From contig RQOL01000906.1 of NCBI GenBank assembly GCA_013076295.1, positions 4,464,001-4,528,000 of the forward strand: a DNA stretch of 64,000 bases. The letters are read 5' to 3'. Both the position numbers and the translations under genes were made by a program. Below, in pieces: positions 36,601 to 47,411 of this stretch. Each line of letters begins with the position of its first letter. Position 1 is the stretch's first letter. The notes under the pieces were generated by a model. The model saw nothing but the letters and a program-made list of their open reading frames with translations. It did no database searches and was not told the DNA's origin. This stretch comes from Sanderia malayensis (lineage: Eukaryota; Cnidaria; Scyphozoa; Semaeostomeae; Pelagiidae).

Positions 36601-39600
36601 AGAATTTTTATCCAGATGCTGCCAGATTTCCTTGTCCTTCTCTGGGGATTGATGGGTTAAGCAGGTGACTGAAATGTTTTCTCTGTCTTTACAGTTTCTA
36701 CTTACCTTTTGGATCGTCCATATTTCCATTGGCAAAGTATTGAAAAGCAGGAAATTGAAGAAATTCGATTGCAACGGTCAAGATTAGCGGAAAGGATTTC
36801 AAATGAATTTTCATCTTCAGATACCTCGGTAAATGTTGCCTATGTTTCTGTTTGACAATTTTTCAAAGTTGCTCTAACTTGGTAGCTTAGAACTCCGCAA
36901 TTTCGATGATCTTTTGGTGGTTTGGGCTACCGTGAGAATACTGTAATAATATTGGCTGATTTCAACAATTTTTGTATCATATCAACATTTCGTGTCAACT
37001 TTCACATTTGGCCAGCTGTTTAAACATACAACATACAATACAACATACAACGATCAGCTGAAAACATTTTCCAATTTGTTGTTTTGAGCCCCAAGTGTGT
37101 TGCATCGAGACAACATCGATTTGATAAAAGCATTAAAAAGCATTAAGTGCAATGCATGTCCAAAATACAACAATCCTTGATAACAACTGAAGTTTACTTC
37201 GTTATATGGGCAAAGCTCCTTTTGTCCAGGGGGTAAATTGTACTGCGAAGCAGGTCAAGAAATAGGGTGTTTATTTATTATTTATATGGGACCCAGTTAT
37301 ATATATGTTCAACATATCGAATATTTTTCCGTCATTGATCGTTTTAAATTTTGTTGTGCATTTTAGTCACTGCTTTCATTCTCTACAGACTGATTACCAC
37401 CTTGTTGCGAATAGCAGTAGAACAACGACAGACTCATCAGCTTGGCCTAACTCGTCCACATCGTCGTCATTTTCTTCGTCGTCTTCCTCGTATCTTGTCG
37501 ATCGTTCCAAGCTTGCGTCATCGGTACTGCAAGACACATCTGACGTCACGACGTCGCACGGGGATGTGGAAATGGACGACGTTTCTCCATCGAAAGAAAC
37601 TGACGCATGCGCTAATAATACACCGCTGATCGATGCTCATGCTCTAGTACGGCCAGCCTCGGCAGTTCATGTACAAACTGTGAATGATGAGCCGATGGAG
37701 ACCGAGTTTAATCAGATGTCGTCTACGCATGCGTCTGCTATGCAACCATTGTCGAATTTAACGGAACTTGTTGAGGATATTAACAGCAGTATGGAGTCGC
37801 CAATGACAGCATCTCCAAGCGTCAAAAGTATGGCGACGTTGCCGCCGAATGACTTGGCTCCGAAGGAGATGACTTTGAAGTACATGGCTTTTACGGATAT
37901 GACTTCAAAATACGTGTCCATGAAAGACACGGCTCCGAAAATGGTCGGCCCGAAAGATATGGCGCCAAAATTTATGACTTTAAAAGATATAGCTCCAAAG
38001 CCTGTATCATCGAAAGTCGTTGCCCAGAAAGCAGTTGCTCCGAAAAGTATCGCTCCGAAAGCTGTTACTCCGAAAGCTATTGCTCCGAAAATTGTTGCTT
38101 CGAAAGCTGTTGCTCCGAAAGTTGTCGCCGCAAAAGCCGTGTCTTACCGAAGATCGAGTTCAAAGGATCAGCCTCCTGATCCAGAGGATGTTGAATCGGA
38201 TGTCATGGAAGTTGCTAACGTCCTTGCATCGATGGCCAACCCGCACGGCAGTTCCGCTGCTGACCAGAAAAGACGTAACCTTCACGAAATCAACGCCAAG
38301 CGTCAAGTTCGGACTAGGACTGATCGTCAAATGCCACAGCTGCACAAAGCTTTCGTGCGGCAAAAACCGTACACGGACCAACAGCAGTACCCGCGGAGGA
38401 GCATAGCAATGAGCTTGGATCATCACCAACCAATGTATTCTCCCGCTTCCGATTCAGCATATGAAAGTGGTGGCAGTGGTTCGAGCTCGTTTGTTGCGGC
38501 TTCAAGGGTTGCATTGCCGCCGGGTTTTGGCGCGAAACCTTCAATTTTTTCGACTGCTGCGAATCAAGAAGCGTCCGGCGCTGTCGCTACAACGGCGACG
38601 ATGACGAAGTTTATGAACGAAATTTTGCGGCCGGTTGATGGGAAGAAGCGTTCGCACTCGTTGTCTGAAGAGGCGAGCAAGATGCACAAGTCAGCAGCGA
38701 AACGAGCTCTGAACGGGCCTAACCCGTTCAACATTGGTCCGGTCGTGCCAAGGAACTTTCTCATGAAGAAGAAAGAGTTGACGGCACACTCGCAGCTCAA
38801 AGGCCAGCAACCGCAGCAATTGCAGCCGCAACCTGTGGATGCATCGAAGTATCTTCACGACCTGATGGTGCAAAAGCAATCGCAACGCAGCGGGTTTGTG
38901 CAGCAGAGTCAAGATGAGTGTCCTACTACACCGACTACTAGCAGCGTTAAGCAACAGTACGATGACCAGACGTACAAATCGATGGCCGAGATGCAACAAC
39001 TCGGAGAGAAGATGAGTCACTTAAAAGCCGCCAGTCCTCAACAGAATTCTGTTCCGGTTACAACAAGCACTGTGCTTCAACAGGTTCCCACCGACCCGAA
39101 CGCTATGCAGGTAGCAATCAACTCTTATTTGACGCAGTTGGTCAGTCAAGGGCATTCCGTAGTGGCAGGCCGTCCGTACTTCATACCACCCATTGCGTTG
39201 AATGCCAGTTTCAATCAACAGCAATCGGCAGCAGTTGCCGCGTCAGTGCCCCAATTCATGCAACTTCTGCAAACACAGCAGCAAAAGCAACAACAGTTTG
39301 TTACAAGCCAGCAGCAAGCGGCAGGTGTTACAACAGCACAGGCAACAATTGTGACGCCACCGTTACCCAACCAACCGATGGATTCGTCGCTACAGATCAG
39401 CCCGGCGTATTTGCCGACGCTCCTCGCTTTAATGGCGTCGAAGAATATCTTCGCTTCTTCGGCTGGAGCTGTTGGCAACCCAAATCACCTTGCCGCCCAG
39501 AGCGTTGTTAGCGGCAGCGAATCAGGTGCATCCACAACTCCCCTTTTGACTGCTCCGTCTGCAGTGATGGCTGGAAGTGGCCATCTCAAGACAAAACAAC

Positions 39601-42600
39601 AGCAACAACACGAGCAAGTGTCTAAAAAACCCGTTGATATAAAACCGAAAATCATCACAAAGTCAGTCGATGTAAACATGGAATACATTCGACATTCATC
39701 GCAGCATGCATTGAATTCTGCTAATAATGTCAGTCACAGTCATCCACAGCATCAACGTGATAAACCGAAACTACTTCAAGTGCCGCAAGCCAGTCCGTCG
39801 ATCCCGCAGAATTCCTTGCGGTCGCTTTTTGACAACAAGAAGGATCAGCCGTCGCGTCATCCTTTACCTGCCGCGCCATCTCAATCCGCTCCAGCGGCAA
39901 TGATACAGCAAGCAACTGTTGTTGTTGATAAGAATAGTAAGCAACAGCAAAACAACGCGCGGACAGTTTTATTCAAAGCGGCGCAGGGTCCTCAACCCAT
40001 GCGGCTGATTTTGCCGAAGGGAAATGGCCTATCCAGCGAGCAAAGCGATCAAAAGGATTTGAAGGTACCAGCGAATCGAACGATGCAACAACAACGGTCT
40101 TTTGATTCAGTGCCATCAGTGTCATCAAGTATAGCATCTGTGAGTGGCTGTTCTTCTTCAGTGGTGAAAGGTGTTGTCGTGCATTCTATTGACGAAGAAG
40201 ATGATGTCGGCGGCGATGATAATATGCGTTCCAACATCATCACGACGGCTACGGAAAGATCTGTATCGACGAGGATCAAGGCCGAACCAACGTCGCCGTC
40301 GTCATCTGCGTCACCGTACACGCGTGGTGGTCATCAGGAATCTTTGCAATATCGAACTTTGTCACCGCGAGGTGTTAAAGATGGTTCATCGCATTTGAAG
40401 CAGCGACGAATATCTTCGGACGATATGCACGGGTCATCGGAGAAGCTGTCGAAAGTGCAGAAAAGGAGACAGTCGGAAGATAATTTGACAATCATTTCTC
40501 ATCTTGGAAATGTGAATGTTTTCAGTAACGATGATTTACACTTTGAGAAAGAGCTTGGAGAGGTATCGTATGTTTGTTGTGTTGTGTTTTTTTTGCTTTT
40601 TTGTTTGTCCTGTTTTAATCAACTTGTTAGTTAAATAATTTGTTGGCTACTTAGTCTCTTAGTTATACCATGCTTTGCTACGCCATTCTACATAGCATTT
40701 ATTTTGGAGAGGATACTATGTTTTTCCCCGTGATCTGTCTACCGAGCTATTTTTGTGTTTAGAATACTTAATTCAATCGCCTTAATTTCACTAACCATCG
40801 TTTCGTGAAAGGGTCAGTTTGGTAAAGTTTGGAAAGCATTGCTCAGATGCAAAGGAGAAGCAGGCAATATTAGTCTTGTAAGCAAACATGCCAATTTTCC
40901 ATCAAATATGTTCTATATCGCGTAAAGTAATGTCTGCTTTCATAATACTTGCATAATCGATTTCTTCGTTGTTTTTCTAGCGTCCAGTGGCAGTGAAGAA
41001 ACTGAAAAGCATGGAGGAGCAGTCTTGCAAGGAATTCAAGAACGAGGTCAAGCATCTTGCATCGCTGAACCACGAGTGCATTGTCAAGTTGATTGGGGTA
41101 TCAGTTGATCTACAAGGTAGGTCACTATCCTTTTCATTCGCTCATTTATTAATCATACAACCTAGACACCATTTTGAATCGTGTGGTGCAATACTTTTGC
41201 TCCGTGTGTATAATATTTTTTGTGACGTTTTCTCTGAAACTTCAATACGTAGCTCGTTCTTATTGTTGCATTTGCAATCCGATTTTCTGCTATCATTTGA
41301 ATTTGGCATTGTCTTTTTGAGGTGATGACGAAGGGCTGTGCATAATTACTGACCTTATGGAACTTGGTAATTTGAATCAATTCATCGTTAATCAGAGAGT
41401 AAGTCATTTCGTGATTAATTTGAAAACTCTTTTACATTCTGTTATAGTCTGCTGTTTCCTTCATGATCCAAATGACAAAATATTATTATTCTTATTGAAT
41501 TCTTCAGCAAACAATAACAGAAGAAATGTTGATTAGATTTGCCTTACAAATTGCCGAGGGGATGAATTACTTGGTAAGTTTTTAGCTCTTTTGTAATTCG
41601 TTATAAATCTTTCTTTTTTGTTCAAGCTTTTTTCTTGTATACAATTTCTTCTATCTTTGTTTCAACCTTTTCTTTTCTTGTTTTATTCCTGTCTTTCCTC
41701 ATGATGGCTTTAGCAGTTTCCCTGATTATAACCTTCTTTATCGTAGCTATAAAAAATTATGTTATCGATATTCTACTTTTGCATTTAGTAATTTTAAGCA
41801 CGAGTCTATTTAATGCATCTGCCAGTATCGTGTACCTCGTACCGTGTATCGTGTATCGTGTACGTGATCATGGACAATACAGGCACTATCTAACCGCACT
41901 TCACGTGTCTTCTTAATTGTCTTGCAGCAAATGAAAACGATTGTGCATCGTGATTTGGCGGCCAGAAACGTTCTCGTGGAAAGCCGAGATCGTGTAAAAG
42001 TCAGCGACTTTGGACTAAGTCGCATGTTCAGTGATGACAAGGACTACTACAGAGGAAAAACTGCTTCACTTTTACCAATAAGATGGTGCGTATCTTTTTT
42101 TAGCTATTTTATCTATGAATTCCCTATGGCAATTCACATTTTCAGTAGAATATCGATTTCATGATCAGTTCATTCTGTTTTAAGTTCCATTCATACAATT
42201 TACAATAAATATTTTAGTGTATTAGCATGTGAGCTAATCTATATGTCGTTACTTTCAGGTATGCACTGGAAAGTATTCGAGATTCTGTATTTACTTCAAA
42301 GAGCGATGTTTGGAGCTACGGTGTGACCTTGTGGGAGGTATTTTTGCTTTGGGGATCAGCGCTAACTTACGTCAGTCCATACAAGGGAATGAATGGAACA
42401 GAGGTAGGCTATGTTCTATTCTTCTTTTCTGGCTCTAGTTTATCAGTGATATGTTTAGAAATGGATGCACTAGAATACGTGCTGGGGAACTGATTGAATC
42501 TAATTGTTGTTAAATTGCTGGACGTAGTTAATGTTGCTAGAGTTAATCAACTGAACTGCAAGCGAAATGCCAAGACTTGAACAATGTGGGAGAGGGTAGC

Positions 42601-44830
42601 ATACTTCTGAAAAATGTAACATGAATGCAAAATAACTTTGATGATTTTTTATGGTTTGCTCCATCACAATTTGAAAGGAAAGGGGCCTTACTTCCAAATT
42701 TAACTTCGGAAGTTTGGGGGAGGGGGTCAATACAGTTTTACGGTAATTATTTAGTGTCTATCTTGAAATGGTGAAAATTTATTTCTTGTGGCATGCCATT
42801 TTTCCACAAGTAAAGGTTCACATCAGTTTACCTCAAGCCTGATGTTTGCTATTATAATAATTTGGTAACAGTGAGATGCATAGAGATGCGCTCGACTCTA
42901 GTAATATATAATATGACTAGTATGATGCAATGCCTTAGACTTGCAGTGCAGTGACTTGCACTTTTGATGTAATATGTTGATTGACAGATGCATGTCGTAT
43001 GTATATATATATGTATGTAGTTGATTGACAGTATGTTGTGTGATATGTATACGCTCTTTAACCGGAAATGAATTTTTATTGGCTAACGCGATTTTTCTTG
43101 GCGACGTGGTAGCAACGGGTCTGGCCATGGATCTTCACAGTGAAAAGCCTATGGAGCTGCGCCCAACTCATGTTTTAAAAGTGGGTTTTATCGCGTTATT
43201 TTGGCAAAATATTGAAAAAAATATGCTTTTCTTGCGGGTTCGTATATGATATTTCGAATTTGTCAAGTTTTTTTGTCTATTTTTGTTTCTCGGCTGTATT
43301 TTGCGGTGTGTCAAAATGTGCCCTATATATACAAAATTTAGGCCCGTCCGCTAGTCAATTGGTCAGTAACTCAATTTTTGGGGTTATGTTTCACTTCGAT
43401 TGAGCAAATGATGAATTACAGAAAACACTAATCATAAAATAATCATTTTGAGAAAAATGGTGCGGGTTTGTGCTGTCTTGGTTAATTTTCAAACGCTCCT
43501 TGTGGAAGCTAATGTTTTACAGACTAGGTACATCAAATCAAATCAATATGCAGTTCTGAGTTGTTCTGTGTCCATATAACAAAAGGGCCCATTCAAGACT
43601 GACTGATAGCAGTGCAGCTGGCATTAAAAACTAGCAATTTTATTCTCTATCTAAGTTTAAATTTTTTCAAGTTAGAAACTATCCTCTTTAACTTAGACCT
43701 TCAGTTAAGCATGATCAATCTTCTCGAATGTGCTACTTCAATAGGGTCATTTGATCTCCAAGGTGCCTCTTACTTTTATTAGAGGGTGTTTCAGTGATTC
43801 CATCCAGGGTGCACCTTATTAGTATACTTGGAAATATAAAACAATATAAGGTACATTTGAACCTTAAATTATTCCATCTTTCATCCCCAATGGGATCAAG
43901 TACAAGCTGAACTGACATCAGCCCGTATTGAATGGACCCATTTTGTAATATGGACAGCAAAACAGCTCAAAACTATTAATGTAGCAAAAGAGAATTTACT
44001 TGGAAAAATGCCATGTATTTATTTGCAAAAATTCTGAAATGGGTGAGATTATGCCATCCTACTATCAAAAAAGGTCAAAATCAATTAAAGAAAAATATAA
44101 CATTTACGAATGCAATTCATATTCATGTCTGCACTCCTCATACAAGTGAAACATAACATTTCATTTCGTACATTAGCTGCGTTTGAAAACTAATGGGTGT
44201 TTGAAAACTAACCGAGAAAGCACGAACCCGCACTATTTATGATTAGTATTTTCTAGAATTCTGTATTTCCTCGATTGAAATGAAGTATATAACCCTAATA
44301 ATTGAGTTTACCGACCAATTGACTGGCGGACGAGCCTAAATTTGGTATGTTTTGACAAAGCGCAAAATAAAACCCAAAAGTGAAAAATGTTTGAAAAAAA
44401 CTTGACAAATTTAAAATATCATATACGAACCCGCAAGAAAAACATATTTTGTTCAATATTTTATCAAAATAACGCGATAAAACCCACTTTTAAAACACTA
44501 GTTAGGCGCAGCTCCATAGGCTTTTCACTGTGAAAATCCATGGCCAGATCCGTTGCTACCACGTCGCTAAGAAAAATCGCGTTAGCCAATGAAAATTCAT
44601 TTCCGGTTAAAGAGCGTATAATGAACGGGCCCTTCTTTGTTGATTGACAGATTCTTGACTTCATCGAGAACGGAAAGAGACTGACCAAGCCCGAGAAATG
44701 CAAGGATGAACTTTGGACTTTGATACTGAGCTGTTGGCATAAAAATCCGGACGATCGTCCGTCGTTTTATTCAATCACATACGACATTTTGAACAATGCT
44801 GAACTGAACAATGGCCTATCAAACACGTGA
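27672..44830 (+). CDS. JAK: Janus kinase (FERM-SH2-pseudokinase-kinase) with a giant JH2-JH1 linker
   Basis: 28 exons, 6414 bp, 2137 residues: 27672-27779, 28902-29150, 29582-29766, 30474-30657, 31100-31204, 31296-31415, 31592-31700, 32148-32187, 32374-32614, 32807-32849, 33212-33339, 33456-33554, 33948-34099, 34321-34399, 34849-34982, 35371-35509, 35982-36028, 36141-36201, 36372-36426, 36695-36828, 37389-40562, 40812-40877, 40981-41116, 41322-41398, 41508-41573, 41928-42085, 42259-42403, 44651-44830. FERM is about residues 12-353, ending in [14 protein letters not shown], the JAK F3 signature. HGPI opens the SH2 (about 364-447; FLIR Arg388). The pseudokinase (about 490-760) has VAVREF, HGN for HRD and SDAC for DFG. 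The kinase (1853-2130) has Lys1890, [11 protein letters not shown] (2004-2006), paired activation-loop Tyr2017/2018 and the JAK-type PIRWYALES. JAKs bind cytokine receptors and phosphorylate receptor and STAT tyrosines. Without exon 21 the length would be the usual 1080 or so. The first exon could start further upstream. Confidence 0.9.
31474..31498. repeat. Interstitial telomere-type repeat (CCCTAA)4
   Basis: Four perfect CCCTAA units in the JAK intron 31416-31591. The complement is TTAGGG, the common metazoan telomere unit. Confidence 0.9.
33008..33151. mobile_element. MITE family A, copy 2
   Basis: 144 bp in a JAK intron. Ends TA-CAGTAAACATCCGC and GCGGGTGTTTACTG-TG. The inner part shares CAGCCCATTGTTTAGCCTATTG and CAGCCTGGAAGGTTC type blocks with the copy at 59147, in the same order. 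The right flanking TA has decayed to TG. Confidence 0.75.
35592..35839. repeat. 31-bp tandem repeat, about eight units
   Basis: Eight consecutive 31-bp units of the type TAGCTTGATGGGGCTGTATA plus GTTTATTGAAG, each differing by a few substitutions, in the JAK intron 35510-35981. Register is constant throughout. Confidence 0.9.
37389..40562 (+). other. Exon 21 of the JAK gene: 1058-codon low-complexity linker
   Basis: One uninterrupted 3174-bp exon, phase 0 at both ends. The acceptor is CTCTACAG|ACT and the donor GGAGAG|GTATCG. Its last ten codons ([10 protein letters not shown]) are the first strand of the kinase domain and lead into GQFGKVWKA in the next exon, so it cannot be a separate gene. 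The rest, residues 805 to about 1850, is rich in Ser, Gln, Pro, Ala and Lys with many Gln runs. It includes a Lys-Ala pentapeptide repeat (about 960-1054), basic clusters ([19 protein letters not shown]) and the motif IKAEPTSP at about 1767-1774. Base composition is GC-richer than the flanking introns, and wobble changes in the repeat keep the frame, as expected for translated sequence. Confidence 0.88.
37856..38140 (+). repeat. 15-bp coding repeat encoding APKxV-type pentapeptides
   Basis: Degenerate tandem units of GCTCCGAAAGCTGTT type that encode APK-hydrophobic-hydrophobic pentapeptides, most regular in the last third ([16 protein letters not shown]). The upstream part is more diverged, with units spaced by ten codons such as [14 protein letters not shown]. 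All changes keep the frame. Confidence 0.85.
42975..44652. mobile_element. Fold-back element with long inverted repeats in the last JAK intron
   Basis: Two arms, about 43048-43515 and 44170-44620, are reverse complements. The outer about 220 bp are nearly identical (TATACGCTCTTTAACCGGAA at the left, complement at the right); inner parts are weaker with indels. About 650 bp of unrelated AT-rich spacer lies between them. No transposase is visible; the short open frames in the arms are the same sequence read twice. A 15-bp direct repeat TGTTGATTGACAGAT flanks the whole at 42975-42989 and 44638-44652, with a further 11-bp copy (TTGATTGACAG) at 43021-43031. The right-hand repeat contains the splice acceptor of the last JAK exon. 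Confidence 0.8.
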
Positions 44831-45807
44831 TCATGTATTTGTTGTATTTGTTGTAATTTTATAGTCACTGCCAGATATGACAGCACAGCATAGTTGAACA
44901 TTGAACAGTTGACTACCTTGTGAGCTCGAATCCTCAATATGTTAAGGCAGGGCGTAGGAGCCAGGGACACCTCACCCCCTCCCCATTTTTCTGCTAAATA
45001 TGAAGCATTCTTCTTATATGGATAAAAAATTGTCGGTTGAACATGTTTTACATGTCATACCCTTTTGTTGCAGTGCCCTCCTCTCCCCCAATTTTTAGTA
45101 TGCTTTTACGCCTTTGTGTTGAAGTTGAGCGTTTCTGTCTGTGCCAACTTTGATTGTTTTGAATAGTATTTTGCAATTTTCAACCTTAAGTATAACTTGC
45201 GATTTCTATAGCTCGAGCAAATCTTAGACCTTTCCGGGTAGTCGAATCGAAGTTTAACTAGGTTTGTGTCTTCTGTTATCATATTTTCATAGAGTTTATA
45301 TTTGTGAATATACGCATGGCTGTAACCGATGGTTGTGAAGTTCGCTTGATTAATTACGCTTCCGCTCTCAAACAATGCCTTTACAAATAACATAAATGTA
45401 TTTCTAAAAGTAGTTTATTATTTTAGAACAATACAGTATTGTAATTTGACATAAAAACGAAAATTGAATTTAACTGTCAAGTTATGATATCTAAGATAGC
45501 TTGTCAGTACTTGATCCTTATATAAAATAAATCATTATTTTTCTATCAATGTGTCTTCACTCAATCTGACCCTGTTTTGAGTAGAGCTCAACATTTGACT
45601 TCCCTTTCGAGTTTTTGCGGGCTTATATTTGCGAAGGTGGGAGAGCTTAAGTGTATGCGCAGCACTGGCAACTCTCTACACCTTGATCATTTCGCAGAAC
45701 TGATTGTTTATTTGTGCGGTGTCTCTACTTCTCAACTGTATATGAATATATTTGCTGCAAAATATTGTTTTTAAGGTGAAAATATATGACATCAGGTAAT
45801 CTTACAG
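44831..45807. other. Intergenic gap after the Janus kinase
   Basis: About 1 kb AT-rich spacer with the presumed JAK 3' UTR and the promoter and 5' UTR of the next gene. No supported feature. Confidence 0.45.
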
Positions 45808-47411
45808 ATGCTAGGTAGACTTAATTGCTGCTTCAGAGCTTCTAGTCCATGTATCAATGGAGGAAAGCTGTGCGCCAGGCTTGGGCCTAAATATTTGTTT
45901 GGAGAATTTGGAGTCAAAATAATTGGGAATGGACGGACGAAAGCAGTTTTTGTAGTTGATAGGTCTTTACGAAGCTGTAATACGGTTTTTGAACGCTGGA
46001 ATGATCAATTCGATTCTTTTTGTCCAGAAATGCGTACCAAAATTTACGTTGTGAAAGGAACTCAAATGCTTGCTAGTACTCGATTTGGATCTGTCTTCAA
46101 CGTTTTTCCTTGCCTACAAAGTAGATCACTGTCATCATCTTCATCAAACTATGTTGAATCGAAGGAACAATCATCTGATAGCCAGAAGAAAAAGGAAAGC
46201 CCGTACATGAATTCAATCTCAAGATCTTCAGTTGTAGTCAAAGTCAAAGATCTTGAAGAGCATTTAAGAATTAGGGGATACTCAACACTTCGTTGGGGCC
46301 TTGGTATATTATCAGCTGTTGGGTTTGGGATTTACATGTTTCGTGAGCCGATTAAAGATAATCTCTCGGATGAAGTTGCAGATGTTGCGTCGAGATCTTT
46401 AGGTCAGTTGCAGCTTATTTAATTTTAATTACTATTTTATTTTGTTTAATTAATACCACTTCATTCCTCTTATCCTCTTTGGATAACCAAGAAATATTGC
46501 TACAGCAAATCTGCATGGTTTGAACTCATGTAATTCGAACTCTATCTAACTCGAATGAAATTTTTTGTCCCTTTAGGAATCACTAATGAACCAACTCTTA
46601 TAAACAAACCTCTATTATTCCAACTTTTGTAAATTGAACATTTTCACGCTTCCCCAGGGTGTTTGAATTAGACAGAGTTGACTGTACCTACTTATTAGTC
46701 ATAATAAGTGGAGATTTTGAGCCTCCTATTACTTGAATAGAATTTGTGAAACTATTTTTCTAATCTTGAAATCTACGGAACGCTAGACAGGTGAATAATA
46801 TAACTTTACCTATCTTTTCTACACCTTGTTCAATCTGTTTTTTTGCTTTTGCAGGCGATCAAAATGTTGTCTTGCGTGCAAATGAAATTTCTAAAGCCAT
46901 AGTCAATGAGGTTTTGAACGACAGCAACACACTAGAACTGGCAACGGATTTTGTTGTCAAGCTACTAGAGCATGAAGACATCCGTGTGAAAGCTCAGCAC
47001 TTTGTCATATCCGTAATGGATGCTCCCGAGACCCGAATGCATGTGAATCGATTAGCTGCAGGCACTGTTGCGAGTGTGTTAGAGACAGAATCAACCCGAC
47101 AGCTATTGCTTGACTTTGTCAAGAGTATTCTACTGGAGGAGGAAACTGTAGAGTCATGCAAACAACTGCTAAATGCAGTTGCTTCAGATCCTCAATCGAA
47201 ACAGATTCTTGCAGATTTCTTCAAAGATGTTCTCGTTAGTGACACTGTTACTGATCAAGCAATTGATCTGGGCAAGCATGTCTCTCGTGAGGTTGTTATG
47301 GACAAGAAGCTCCAAGAAGAGTCAGTGGATGCGTTATGGAGTGTCTTCAAAATGTCTCTTACACCTGGCTGGTTGTTTTCTTCAAAAGAAATCAGCAAAA
47401 AACCTGCTTAA
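45808..47411 (+). CDS. Unrecognised helical protein with mitochondrial-like N-terminus
   Basis: Two exons, 45808-46402 and 46855-47411, join in phase 1 for 383 residues. I do not recognise the family. The first about 130 residues are rich in Arg, Ser, Cys and hydrophobics with few acids (MLGRLNCCFRASSPC...), which looks like a mitochondrial presequence. A Ser/Lys stretch and one hydrophobic helix follow at about 161-178 (LRWGLGILSAVGFGIYMF). The second exon encodes a continuous series of short amphipathic helices of about 20-22 residues each, for example ATDFVVKLLEHEDIRVKAQ, LLLDFVKSILLEEETVESC and ILADFFKDVLVSDTVTDQA, which look like diverged copies of one another. A membrane-anchored, organelle-facing helical-repeat domain is the simplest reading; this is inference. 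The start is the first ATG of a long open frame just after a possible acceptor (TTACAG). Confidence 0.75.
46509..46686. mobile_element. MITE family C, copy 2
   Basis: In the only intron of the unrecognised gene. The right end GTGTTTGAATTAGACAGAG plus TTGACTG-TA pairs loosely with the left side TTCGAACTCTATCTAACTCG. It is nearly the same as the element ending at 24485, including the preceding TTTCACGCTTC block. Confidence 0.65.

Noticed and set aside
37305..37388. Start of the giant open frame at Met 37305, as an independent gene
   Set aside because: The 28 codons before 37389 lie in an intron-like pyrimidine-rich stretch ending in CTCTACAG, and exon phases of the kinase join exactly at 37389.
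38691..39020. 109-residue minus-strand frame and other minus frames between 37712 and 40321
   Set aside because: Antisense shadows of the long low-complexity JAK exon, whose repetitive codons keep several frames open.
43025..43249. 74-residue frame, with a 79-residue counterpart on the minus strand at 44464-44703
   Set aside because: The two proteins look alike because they are the two arms of the fold-back element. They are too short and have no domain, so I treat them as chance frames rather than a transposase.
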